Assembly (NCBI RefSeq): GCF_013155125.1
Contig: NZ_CP053564.1
Coordinates: 5,587,501-5,651,500, forward strand
DNA length: 64,000 nt
DNA from: Pseudonocardia broussonetiae
Lineage (GTDB): Bacteria; Actinomycetota; Actinomycetes; Mycobacteriales; Pseudonocardiaceae
Direction: 5' to 3'
Under the pieces are notes generated by a model. That model was not told where the DNA came from and ran no database searches. It was given only the letters and a program-made list of their open reading frames with translations. Made by a program: the position numbers and the translations under genes. Of the stretch, positions 34,013-42,578 are shown one piece after another (within the stretch, counting starts at the first letter, position 1; each line of letters starts with the position of its first letter).

Positions 34013-34537
34013 TCATGGCCGCGGCGGACGGCGGCGGAGCGGCGCCCCGTGCGTGATCCGCTCATTGCGCAGGCGCCGGATGACGGCCCGCGCCGGCTCG
34101 CATGTGCCCGGCACCGCCCACAACACCCAGGTGATGTAGACGGCCTGGAACGGGAGGCGGAGCCAGTTGTTCCCGCCCCCCAGCCCCTCGATCTGGGCGC
34201 CTGCGACGGCGGCGTGGACGTTCGCGGGGAAGACCGCGACCAGGTAGGCCACCAGCAGCAGCGCGACGTGGCGCCGCCACCCGCGGGGCACCACGAGCCC
34301 GGCGCCGAGCAGTACCTCGATCACCCCGGTGGCGGCGATCACGGCCTCGGGTGCGGGGACGAACTCCGGAAGCAGCGGGATGAACGACGCGGGCGCGGCG
34401 AAATGGCTCACCCCGGCGAACACCATGGCCAGCGCCATGGCCAGCCGGGCGGCGGCGCGGGGCGCTCGACGGCCGTCACGCGTGGGGACGAGCATTGCGA
34501 CGAGGAAGCCGGCGACGAGGACAGCGAGGAGAACCAT
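34013..34537 (-). CDS. DoxX-like small membrane protein
   Basis: 174 residues with four helices: an N-terminal helix (VLLAVLVAGFLVAML), RLAMALAMVFAGVSHFAAP, VIAATGVIEVLLGAGLVVP, LLLVAYLVAVFPANVHAA, and NNWLRLPFQAVYITWVLWAV. The G-x-x-H-F and P-x-N-x-x motifs fit the DoxX/DUF417-like group of uncharacterised membrane proteins. It stands between a pseudogene and cassette C, all on the minus strand. Confidence 0.8.
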   Translation of the reverse strand: MVLLAVLVAGFLVAMLVPTRDGRRAPRAAARLAMALAMVFAGVSHFAAPASFIPLLPEFVPAPEAVIAATGVIEVLLGAGLVVPRGWRRHVALLLVAYLVAVFPANVHAAVAGAQIEGLGGGNNWLRLPFQAVYITWVLWAVPGTCEPARAVIRRLRNERITHGAPLRRRPPRP

Positions 34538-34671
34538 GATGGAGTTCCTCTGGACGGGGCCGGTTCGTGCCGGCCTGACGATGTGGGCGTCTTCGGGCAG
34601 TGCGCGGCCGGCGACGACCGTGCCGTAGACGTCCTGTAGGGATGATCAGCAGTGCGGCGTGGGGCGGGGCG

Positions 34672-35066
34672 TCACGGCTCCTCGCTCCCGGTAGCGGCCG
34701 AGGACTCCCTCAGCCGGGTGAGCGCGTCGTCCCAGGCGACCGGCAGGGTCGATCCGTCGGCCTCCCACGTGGTGAACCGCGTCGGACCCATGTGGGGGCG
34801 GAGCTTGTCCATCACGGCGTTGTGCGGCATCCGTCTCACGAACTCGCCAGAACGCGCTCATCGGTCCACGCTGACAAGGCCCAGAAGGTCTTGGCGAAGG
34901 GCTGGGCCCGCAGGCTCCAGCCGACCAGCCCGTCGGCGCGCTCCAGCTGGCGGACCACCGACACGGTCAGGCCCATGAACAACGGGACCTTCGCGATTTG
35001 ACAGCAACGGCAGGCGGCTGGCCATGACCAGGCAGTCGGAGCCGGGCTCGGGCGTCAGCTTGCGGC
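34672..35066 (-). pseudogene. Frameshifted dimeric alpha-beta-barrel (monooxygenase/DUF3291-like) gene
   Basis: Three consecutive pieces in different frames make one protein: HHPWRRKLTPEPG to CLVMASRLPLLS, then VPLFMGLTVSVVRQLERADG with LVGWSLRAQPFAKTFWALSA and WTDERVLA, then EFVRRMPHNAVMDKL and MGPTRFTTWEADG ending at 34672. S-L-x-A-x-P-x-x-K-x-F-W-x-L-S-x-W is the pattern of ABM/DUF3291-like enzymes. Two single-base indels (near 34850 and 35000) and no usable start codon mark it as dead unless the sequence is wrong. Confidence 0.68.
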
Positions 35067-35183
35067 GCCAGGGATGATGAGCATCTCAGACCTCCGGTCG
35101 GGAATGGGCCGGGCGGATGGTGCTGCGCGACGGCCGGGCCGGATGCTCGAACCGCAGCCGCAGGACGAGCCGGTGAACCGCCC

Positions 35184-35441
35184 TCACCGCCGTCGATCCC
35201 GACTCCTGTCGGTCGAGACGATGATCTCCACGGAGATCAGGGTGAGGCCGAGGTCTCGGACTCCTCTGAGCAGCCCGTGCAGCGCAGCCTGGTCGGCGAC
35301 GGCGCCGCTGAGGCTCGTGGTGCCGTCGCTGTGGTGGGCCAGGGTGAGGCCGTCGAACCAGGCGGACCAGTGGTCGTCGAGGTGCCCGTCGACCCGAAGC
35401 CGGTAGCCGGCGGGCACCCGTGGTCGGGGGGCCCGGGTCAT
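35184..35441 (-). CDS. Small DQAALHGLL-family protein, cassette D
   Basis: 85 residues: GYRLRVDGHLDDHWSAWF, DGTTSLSGAVADQAALHGLL, VRDLGLTLISVEI, then a basic tail. ATG overlaps the stop of the truncated DUF2306 frame, so the whole cassette remains translationally linked. Confidence 0.84.
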   Translation of the reverse strand: MTRAPRPRVPAGYRLRVDGHLDDHWSAWFDGLTLAHHSDGTTSLSGAVADQAALHGLLRGVRDLGLTLISVEIIVSTDRSRDRRR

Positions 35442-35626
35442 GATCCGACCGCCGCCGACGACCTGGTGGTTCTGCTGCGACGGCGGATGAGGTACTCGGC
35501 GACCGCGAGGTTGATGGCCGACCCCGCGCCCAACGTGGGGATCAGGATGAGGGCGATCAGCGCGACCGGCACCCACCCGGCCGACCGGCCCGCCCGGGTG
35601 GGGCGGGCCGGGACCGGGATCGTCAC
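35438..35626 (-). pseudogene. Internally deleted DUF2306 gene, cassette D
   Basis: Only 62 codons remain: the basic N-terminus and first helix (GWVPVALIALILIPTLGAG) are joined in frame to the extreme C-terminus (SAINLAVAEYLIRRRS). Compared with the ~240-residue homologues, some 145 or more central residues including the His-bearing helices are missing. Both overlaps are kept: a GTGA start overlap with the membrane protein and an ATGA overlap with the small protein. It may survive only as a coupling device. Confidence 0.82.
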
Positions 35627-36312
35627 GCCGCTGGGGTCGGGTTGAGCCGCGGGGTGGCCGGGCTGGGCACGGGCCGGGTGGCGACGGAGCGCTGCTCGCG
35701 CCACAGCGAGTATCCGAGGCCGATCAGAGCGACGCCGACGGGGATGGCGAACAGCCGCTGGCTGATCATCGGAAGCAGGGGGATGGTGGCAGTGGCGAGG
35801 GCGGCGACGGCGAGGAGCGCGGCTGCCCATCGGGCGAGGATGCCGGCGCGGAACAGGGCGATGCCGAAGAGAAGGCCGCCGCCGATGTAGCCGGCGCCGG
35901 CGACACCGCTCAGCGTCTGGAACAGGCCGATGTCACCGGTCGCGGTGCCGCCGGTGGCCACGGCGAGGACGTCGTTGACGTAGCCGGGCTCGCCGAGCGC
36001 CAGGGCAGGCAGCACGCACACCGCTATGACCTGGACGGTCAGGAGGGCGAGGAGGCCGGTGCTGAACAGGAGGTATCCGAGCAGGCCGAGCACGCCGGTC
36101 TGCTTCACCTGCCGCAGGTACATGCCGGTGATGCCGGCGAGCGACAGGGCGGCGAAGAGGATCTTGGCGGTCTGGCGGACCGCGTACTCGGCGGTGTTGA
36201 CGACGGTGACGTCCAGGTGGGGGTGGTTGATCTGGACGCCGACGTAGAGCAGGCCCGCCGCGACGGCGGCCAGGCCGGCCGCCCGGGTGAGCGTGGTGGT
36301 GGTGACGGTCAT
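35623..36312 (-). CDS. Seven-helix membrane protein, cassette D
   Basis: 229 residues, closest to cassette C: TTTLTRAAGLAAVAAGLLYV, INHPHLDVTVVNTAEYAV, LSLAGITGMYLRQVKQTGVL, LLFGIALFRAGILARWAAAL, IGLGYSLWREQRS. Its operator is 79 bp upstream, and the divergentless neighbour upstream on the same strand is the LAL regulator (stop at 36446). Confidence 0.87.
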   Translation of the reverse strand: MTVTTTTLTRAAGLAAVAAGLLYVGVQINHPHLDVTVVNTAEYAVRQTAKILFAALSLAGITGMYLRQVKQTGVLGLLGYLLFSTGLLALLTVQVIAVCVLPALALGEPGYVNDVLAVATGGTATGDIGLFQTLSGVAGAGYIGGGLLFGIALFRAGILARWAAALLAVAALATATIPLLPMISQRLFAIPVGVALIGLGYSLWREQRSVATRPVPSPATPRLNPTPAA

Positions 36313-36380
36313 GTCGGGCTCCTCGGTTCCAGGTGTCCGCGGCGGGCGCTGCGGGACGATCCGAAGCTAGGAGCAGGTGG

Positions 36381-36410
36381 GGTGACCCGGCGTCACACGA
36401 CGATGTGACG
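36381..36410 (-). promoter_or_regulatory. Palindromic operator of cassette D with half-site
   Basis: CGTCACA-CGACGA-TGTGACG (36391-36410), preceded on the gene side by a half-site GGTGACCCG (36381-36389). A minus-strand TAGCTT, -10-like, is at about 36365. Distance to the membrane protein start is 79 bp. Confidence 0.75.
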
Positions 36411-36445
36411 GCCTGGATGAGATCCGGGTGGTGAGATCCCGCCGA

Positions 36446-39121
36446 CTACAGCAGGCCGCGGTCGCGGGCGCTGCGGACCGCCGCTCGGCGGGTGGTGACC
36501 TCGAGCTTGGTGAAGATGTGCTTGGTGTGGGTGCGTAGCGTGTTGTGCGAGACGTACAGGTCGCGAGCGATCTGCGGTCCGCTCAGCTCACCGGCGAGCA
36601 GCCGGAGCACCTGGATCTCGCGCTCGGTCAGCGGGCCGGCCTGGCCGGCGGCGGGGGCCACGGCATCGAAGGATGCACCGAGGCTGAGCAGGCGACGTGC
36701 GTGGTCGCCTCCGACGTCGTGCTGCTCGGCGTCGCGCAGCAGCGCCGTCATGGGGGCGCCCTCGTCCAGGAACAGCCGCGCGTAGGCCTCCGGTTCGGGA
36801 GCCTCGGAGAACACCCGGTCGAGCGCTTCGTGGGCCCGCGGCCGGTGTCCCTGCGCGTCGTGCGCGAGGGCCTGCAGCATGCGGATCTCGACGCGGCTAC
36901 CGGCGCGTCCGGACGTCCCGGCGGCGTCGAGCAGCCGGTCCAGCAGACCGACCGCCTCGTCCATCGCGCCTGTGTCCTGGTTCGTCCGGTGTCGCGCGAT
37001 GAGCAGACGCACCATCGTGAGGTGGTCGAACTCGCGGAGATGGGCGACGTCGTCGGTGGCGAACACGCCTCGGTCACGGGCCCAGCCGGTGACGTCAGCC
37101 AGCTCTCCCTGTGCGATCCGGACCCGGGCCTTCATCGCCGCGACCGGACGCACCTCCGGCAGGACACCTCGTAGGTAGAGCTGCTCCGCCCGGTCCAGGA
37201 GGTCGAACCCCCGATCCAGGTCGCCCTCGGTGGCGGCGACCCGACCCATCGCCACGAACCACCGGTAGCGGAGGTGGGGCGTCGACGCATGCTCGCCGAG
37301 CGCCGCGGCCGTCTCCAGGTGTTCCTTCGCACTCCGGAGGTCTCCGGCCTCGCGGTCGAGCTCGCTGAGCCCCACATGGAGATCGGCGGTGCCCTGTGGC
37401 ACGGGATCACCCTGCGCCGCGGCCAGTCCACGTCGGTAGAGCTGACGCGCCTTGCTTGGTCGACCCGCTGCAAGCCACATGTCGGCGAGCACGACCGTGC
37501 TGCTGAGCTCGTCGACCAGGTTGCCGGCCGCGTGCAGGCTCGCCACGGCGTGGGTGAACATCGGCAGGGCGCCCGACACGTCTCCCGCCGCCCACGCCGC
37601 CAGCCCGAGGAACCCGGCCGCACCGCCCCGCGCGAGATGGTCGTCCGGGCCAGCCAGGTCGAGGGCGATCCGGGCTTGTTGCGTCGTGCCCGGCACATCC
37701 CCCCGGGCCTGTGCGAGCCCGGCCCGGTGGATCGCGATCGTGGCCAGCAGCGTGCGGAGCTCCTCGCTCTCGGCCGAAAGCCCATCCGACACGCCGGCCA
37801 CCGCACGTTCGGCCCCGTCGAACCAGGGCTCGGCGGCGTCGAGCTCGCCGGAGACCATGAGCCTCCACCCGGCGACGACGCTGAGCAGCGGGCTGCGGCG
37901 GACGGCGTCGTCGGGCAGTGCCTTCAGCCAATCGATCAGCAGCCCGTCCTGCCGGTTGCGTCGGACCGTCGGCACGGCCAGCTCCATGAGGTGCACCGCA
38001 CGATCGACGTCGCGGGCGATCAATGCGTGTCGGACCGCGTCCTCGGCCAAGTCGTGGAGCTCGTACCAGCGGCTGGCGCGCTGGTGGAGCACCGGAACCT
38101 GCTCGGGCTGCTCGCTGAGCAGGCGCGCCCGCAACACGTCGGCGAACAGGTGGTGGTAGCGGTACCACTGCCGCCGATCGTCGAGGGGGACGAGGAACAG
38201 GTTGGCGCGCTCCAGGGCAACGAGCATGTCGCTCCCGTCGCCGCCGCCGGTAACTGCATCACAGAGCGGGCCCGTGATCCGGTCGAGAACCGCGGAGTGC
38301 AGCAGGAATTCTCGAACCGCGTCGGACTGTTGCGACAGCACCTCCTCGGCCAGGTAGTCGACGATGTACCGGTCGTTCCCTGCGAACCGGGCGACGAAGC
38401 CGCCGACGTCCACGCGCCCCCGGAGCGAGAGCGCAGCGAGCTGCAGTGCGGCGATCCACCCCTCCGTGCGCTCCCCCAATGCTCCGACGTCCACCGCGTC
38501 GAGCCCCAATCCCGCCGCTTCGTTGAGGTACTCAGCGGTCTCGTCCGAGGTGAATCGCAGGTCCGCAGCACGGATCTCGACAAGCTCACCGCAGCCCCGC
38601 CACCGCGCTAGCGGCAGATCGGGATCCGCACGGGTACTGATCACCACGTGCACGTGTCGCGGAAGGTGCTCCAGCAGGAATGCCATCCCGCCATCAACAT
38701 CGCGGTTGTCGACCAGGTGGTAGTCGTCGAGCACCAGCCACACCTCGCCCGGTACCGCAGCGAGTTCGTTCACCACCATGGTCAGCACGAGCTCGGTGTG
38801 CAGCGGGGAGGATGCGAGGAGCGCCGGCGCACCCGAGCCGACGCCGGGCACCGCCGCGTGGAGCGCGGTCACGACGTAGGTCCAGAACGACGCGGGCTCG
38901 CTGTCCGCCGGATCGAGCGAGACCCACGCCACGCAGCGGTCCCCGCCGTCCCCCAGCCACGCCGCGAGCAGCGTCGTCTTACCGAACCCGGCCGGCGCGG
39001 ACACCAGCGTCAACCGCGACTCGGCTCCGCGACGCAGGAGCTCACTCAGCCTCGGGCGCGTCACCAGCCCGCGCCGCGACGTCGGGACGAACAGCTTGGT
39101 CGCGATCACCGGCCGTGCCAT
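36446..39121 (-). CDS. LAL (MalT-like) LuxR-family STAND regulator, locus D
   Basis: 891 residues: P-loop VSAPAGFGKTTLLAAWL near 40, VWLVLDDYHLVD near 120, GERTEGWIAALQLAALSLRG, RYIVDYLAEEVL, WYRYHHLFADVLRARL, then TPR-like repeats and a C-terminal LuxR HTH (LTEREIQVLRLLAGELSG, NTLRTHTKHIFTKLEV). It is the paralogue of the LAL at 5237. The gene lies immediately upstream of cassette D, in the same direction, 24-55 bp before its operator; with the locus A LAL it is one of only two intact candidates to act on the four operators. ATG 39121 begins MARPVIATKLFVP, the normal family start. Confidence 0.9.
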   Translation of the reverse strand: MARPVIATKLFVPTSRRGLVTRPRLSELLRRGAESRLTLVSAPAGFGKTTLLAAWLGDGGDRCVAWVSLDPADSEPASFWTYVVTALHAAVPGVGSGAPALLASSPLHTELVLTMVVNELAAVPGEVWLVLDDYHLVDNRDVDGGMAFLLEHLPRHVHVVISTRADPDLPLARWRGCGELVEIRAADLRFTSDETAEYLNEAAGLGLDAVDVGALGERTEGWIAALQLAALSLRGRVDVGGFVARFAGNDRYIVDYLAEEVLSQQSDAVREFLLHSAVLDRITGPLCDAVTGGGDGSDMLVALERANLFLVPLDDRRQWYRYHHLFADVLRARLLSEQPEQVPVLHQRASRWYELHDLAEDAVRHALIARDVDRAVHLMELAVPTVRRNRQDGLLIDWLKALPDDAVRRSPLLSVVAGWRLMVSGELDAAEPWFDGAERAVAGVSDGLSAESEELRTLLATIAIHRAGLAQARGDVPGTTQQARIALDLAGPDDHLARGGAAGFLGLAAWAAGDVSGALPMFTHAVASLHAAGNLVDELSSTVVLADMWLAAGRPSKARQLYRRGLAAAQGDPVPQGTADLHVGLSELDREAGDLRSAKEHLETAAALGEHASTPHLRYRWFVAMGRVAATEGDLDRGFDLLDRAEQLYLRGVLPEVRPVAAMKARVRIAQGELADVTGWARDRGVFATDDVAHLREFDHLTMVRLLIARHRTNQDTGAMDEAVGLLDRLLDAAGTSGRAGSRVEIRMLQALAHDAQGHRPRAHEALDRVFSEAPEPEAYARLFLDEGAPMTALLRDAEQHDVGGDHARRLLSLGASFDAVAPAAGQAGPLTEREIQVLRLLAGELSGPQIARDLYVSHNTLRTHTKHIFTKLEVTTRRAAVRSARDRGLL

Positions 39122-39231
39122 GGGATCCCCATTCCACAGCGCGCCCGACCCGTGCCCGAGATGCGTGCCGTCGACGACAATTCTGCACTACGCGAGATCG
39201 AGCTGTGCGAACTCGCCGCGTGACGTGTCGC

Positions 39232-40870
39232 CTATCGTGGTGAACCAGTTCCGGAGGCGGAACGCGACTGAGCGGGGAGGTTCAGCACTTCGCTGCGGCC
39301 CGTCCGACGTGTCGCCCCTGTCGCGGGCGAGAAGTCCACCTCGTGCCCGAGCCCACGACCCGGACCCACTACATCTACCGCCCCGTTGCGGCTGGACCTG
39401 GCCGCCGAGCCGACCGCGGCGATCTGCGTCCGAACCGCCTCGCGAGCCCCAGCGGCAGCAGGCTCGCGCCGGACGTTGTGGTCGGGTCGTGGTCCATGCG
39501 TGGCCACCGTGTGGTTGAGAGCGGCGGGCGGACGCAGACCGTCGACGGTCCGCTCTCCCACCCAGCCCGCGATCAGGGACGCGCTGTCGCGGGCCGCGGC
39601 GGCCTGGTGCGCCCGGCCGCGGTCCTGGTGCCACGCCGCGATCTCCCGGACCAGCGACGACACCGCCAAGGCCAGCGCCAACGACGCCGCACCCGGCTCG
39701 TCGACCGGACCTTGCCCGCGCCGCTGACGTAGCAGGTGCCGCGCGACCCGACGCAACCCAGCCGCGAGGTCCCCCTCCTGGACGCGCACTCCTCGTGGAA
39801 CGCGCGCGGCACGATCGAACATGTCGGCCGCGGATTCCAACTCTCCCGACCACCCCCGAAGTGCGGCCACCACCGTCCCGGTGGCCTGCACGATCCCGTC
39901 CGCGTCCTCCCCCGCCCTGCCGCGACGCGCTGATCCGACCGCCGCCCGCGCCACCTGCACACGCCGCCGCGCCCCGCTCGACGACACCGACGCGCCGGAC
40001 CCACGTGCCGCCGACTCCCACGCCTGCGTCAGCCGCGGCAGGGACAGGTCGGGCGCGAGCTTGCTGCCGCTGTAGAACACCGGCTCCCCCGCCACCGTCA
40101 GGTCACCGGGCCGGGCCACCTTGTACCCCAGCGGATCCCCCGACGGGGCGCGCCGCACCTCCACCCGATACCCACCGGCCCCCAGGGCGGCGACGAAACC
40201 GGTAAGGCCACCAGCCGTCACCGACGCCGCCCGCACTGCCCGGGCGAGCTCGACGCTCGCCGGCTCCTGGCCCTGCCGGCGCGCCTTCTCGATCTCACCC
40301 CGCCCCGGCGCCCGCGCCGCGGTCCCGTCCGCCCTCGCCGTGACCACCAGCCCCAAGCGCCGTTCGATCTGCTGGCCCGTGGTTCGCAACCGCGGGTAGT
40401 CGTGCGAGGGCCAGAACCGCCGGCACGTGTCCTGCCGCACCAGCACCACCGCGATGTGGACGGTCATCGGCGTGGCGGATCGCCAGCCACCGCGGACCAC
40501 CCGCATCGCCCCGCGGCGCGACCCCGGACCCATCGAGCAGCTCCCGCGCGACCTGCGCCCACTCCGCGTCGGACACCACCCGGTCCCCGTCCGCAACCCG
40601 CGCCGAGCAGTGCCACACGTAACCGCGCCGGCCCTGGTCGTCGGACTCGCCCAGTCCGGCGGCGATCGCCGGGGCGCGCAGCGCCCGAATCATCGGGCCC
40701 AACTCCAGATCGAACTCACCGACACCTGCCTGCGCCGGCTGCCACGCTGCGTCCCGCCCGTCCCAACTGGCGATCACCCGCGGCCGCACGTGTTCCTGCG
40801 CCCGACCCGGCCCCATCAAGTACGAGACGAGCCCACCGACCCGCCACCCGTGCACGACCTTCGTGATCAC
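39232..40870 (-). pseudogene. MobA-type relaxase with a +1 frameshift
   Basis: GTG 40870 starts VITKVVHGWRVGGLVSYLMG, the standard opening of actinobacterial relaxase/mobilisation nucleases, and continues to WLAIRHADD near 40480. The next residues should give the metal-binding H-x-x-x-x-H-x-H region; instead the frame shifts by one extra base, and VHIAVVLVRQDTCRRFW, SHDYPRLRTTGQQIERRLGL follow in another phase to 39232. C-terminal region is Ala/Arg-rich helical. The GTG overlaps the stop of the MobC-like gene. A natural inactivation is likely; a base-calling error is possible. Confidence 0.78.
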
Positions 40871-41199
40871 CGGCGCGCCTCGAACTCCGCCGCCGCCACC
40901 TCGACCACGGCCTCCAGCCGGACCAGCAGCGCGTCCAGCCGCCCGTCCTCGACGGCACCGGCGCGCTGCACCGCCACCACGTCGGCGTGCAGCCTCAGCA
41001 GATCCGGAAGCGCCCACACCGAGCCGCTTCCCTGCTCCGCGGTGTCGAGGACCGTCTGCCCGATCCATGCCCCCACCGCGAGCCCCGCGGACGCCGCCCG
41101 CTCCCGCACCACCGCGAGCTCGGCGTCGCTGAAACGGACCACCACCTGCTTCAGACGCGGCACGCCCGACCGCACCCGACGCCGAACTGCTCGCTCCAC
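40867..41199 (-). CDS. MobC-like mobilisation accessory protein
   Basis: 110 residues: a basic N-terminus followed by VVVRFSDAELAVVRERAASA and GLAVGAWIGQTVLD, the ribbon-helix-helix pattern of MobC/relaxosome accessory proteins (VxVRxSxxExxxVRxxAxxxGxxxxxWI), then a helical tail with LPDLLRLHADVVAVQ. Such proteins bind oriT and help the relaxase nick. Coupled by GTGA to the relaxase. Confidence 0.82.
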   Translation of the reverse strand: MERAVRRRVRSGVPRLKQVVVRFSDAELAVVRERAASAGLAVGAWIGQTVLDTAEQGSGSVWALPDLLRLHADVVAVQRAGAVEDGRLDALLVRLEAVVEVAAAEFEARR

Positions 41200-41554
41200 G
41201 CTCGATACGGCACCAGAGCGCCGCTACTGCACCGTGGTCACCAGTACCTGCACATCATCGCCGCACAGTCGGCCCTGGAAACAGCAGGTCACGGCATCGC
41301 TCGAGCTCAGAACCGAACCCGAGGAACGCCCCCGTTCCGCCCTGACCACGCTCCTGACCCGGCCGGAAGCATCGCTTCCGGCATATCTCGCTCTGCCCTG
41401 ACTGCCTGTAGCCGTCCCACTCAGGCCGTCGGAAGCGGACCCAACCTCGATTTCACCGCGGTGGGACTGCCCAGACTTCGGTTGACCGTGGTTCGGTAGG
41501 TGGGTCAGGCCGCGTGGGCGGTGTTGAGCAGTGCCCCGCCCGCCACGTCACCGT
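41200..41554. other. Non-coding region between mob genes and IS fragment
   Basis: About 355 bp without a supported gene; holds the inverted repeat listed separately and, by position, the mob promoter and any oriT. Confidence 0.5.
41363..41381. other. Perfect inverted repeat upstream of mob genes; candidate oriT element
   Basis: CCGGAAGC-ATC-GCTTCCGG, 8-bp arms, about 165 bp before mobC. An inverted repeat beside a nic site is the usual oriT layout, and oriT normally lies next to the mob operon. No T-run follows, so it is not an obvious terminator. No nic consensus could be assigned. Confidence 0.4.
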
Positions 41555-41861
41555 CCGGGCGGTCCTGACCGACAACGGAGCCTGCCACCGCTCACACCTG
41601 TGGCGCGAGGCCTGCGCCGAGCTCGAGATCCGCCACCGCCGCACCCGCCCCTACCGCCCGCAGACCAACGGCAAGGTCGAACGGTTCCACCGGACCCTGG
41701 TCGAGGGGTGGGCGTTCCGCCGGCTCTACACGAGCGAAACCCACCGCCGCAAAGCCCTACCCGGCTGGATTCACGAGTACAACCATCACCGACCCCACAC
41801 CGCCTGCGGCGGACACCCACCGATCACCAGGTTGACCAACCTGTCCGATCAGTACAGCTAG
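41555..41861 (+). mobile_element. IS481-family transposase, C-terminal fragment
   Basis: About 100 codons of the integrase core: VLTDNGACHRSHLWREACAE (second catalytic Asp), RTRPYRPQTNGKVERFHRTL (catalytic Glu), WIHEYNHHRPHTACGG and ITRLTNLSDQYS, stop at 41861. The N-terminal HTH and first Asp are missing; no left end or second inverted repeat is visible. A dead remnant. Confidence 0.88.
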
Positions 41862-42055
41862 CGGCGACTGCAATTGATCCACTGCACGGCGAACGCGGCG
41901 GCCACGATGCCTATGACGAGGCCGTAGGCGAGAAGGATGATCACGACGCCGACCACAGACGGCGCCAGGATGAGCGCCCCTACGGCTCCGGAGGCGACAA
42001 GAACGGTCATGGAGATTCCGAAGGCGAGAAGAACTCGCTGCTGACATCTGTTCAT
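41858..42055 (-). CDS. Small two-helix membrane protein
   Basis: 65 residues from ATG 42055: MNRCQQRVLLAFGISMTVLV, then GAVGALILAPSVVGVVIILL and a second helix ending VQWINCSRR. Slightly less GC-rich than neighbours. Its TAG overlaps the TAG of the IS481 fragment on the other strand. An in-frame ATG at 42082 would add nine residues. No known family. Confidence 0.5.
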   Translation of the reverse strand: MNRCQQRVLLAFGISMTVLVASGAVGALILAPSVVGVVIILLAYGLVIGIVAAAFAVQWINCSRR

Positions 42056-42578
42056 ACGACAACCGTAATCGCGGGGCGACATCGGCAGATCCGGTTCTAC
42101 CCCTTGCGTTCTTCGTCCACACGAGGGCCACCCCCTCCGACCTCACTTTGTTACAGGGGAAAAGTCCGGTAGCCGCGTCGCCTGCCCGGGTTGGTCCAGG
42201 ACCAGCACCACCCGTGCGAGCTCCACCACGCCCCGACCGCGGCGGCGCGCTCGTCTCGGCGATGTCGAGCAGCTCGTCGACGCGCTCGCGCACGGCGGGC
42301 CAGTCCTCGGGCTGAATGCTCGATCCCAAAGCAAGCGCCGAGTTCGGCGTGCTGATCTTGCGGTCAGCGAGCAGCACGGCGCTCGTCTGTGCAGCATGCG
42401 GCGGCACCTGGAGAGCGGATCGCCGGGTGCGGTCGCGGTGACTGTGGATGGCCTGCTTGCGACGACCTCGAGCGGCGTACGCCCCGGCCCGGCGTCGCAC
42501 CTGAACTCGCTCGGCGAACCAGGCCTGCAGAAGCTGCGTACCCAGCGTCTCTCACTCGAGTGCCTGGCGCTTCGTGCA
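42056..42578. other. Region with an unassigned minus-strand coding-like fragment
   Basis: On the minus strand at roughly 42240-42400 a frame reads TSAVLLADRKISTPNSALAL, GSSIQPEDWPAVRERVDELL, DIAE. It looks like real coding sequence but has no start, ribosome binding site or recognised family, and neighbouring frames are open too. Best regarded as a fragment. Confidence 0.4.

Noticed and set aside
41514..41554. Extending the IS481 transposase upstream to an ATG at 41514
   Set aside because: The added residues do not match the transposase and contain no HTH; the element is truncated.
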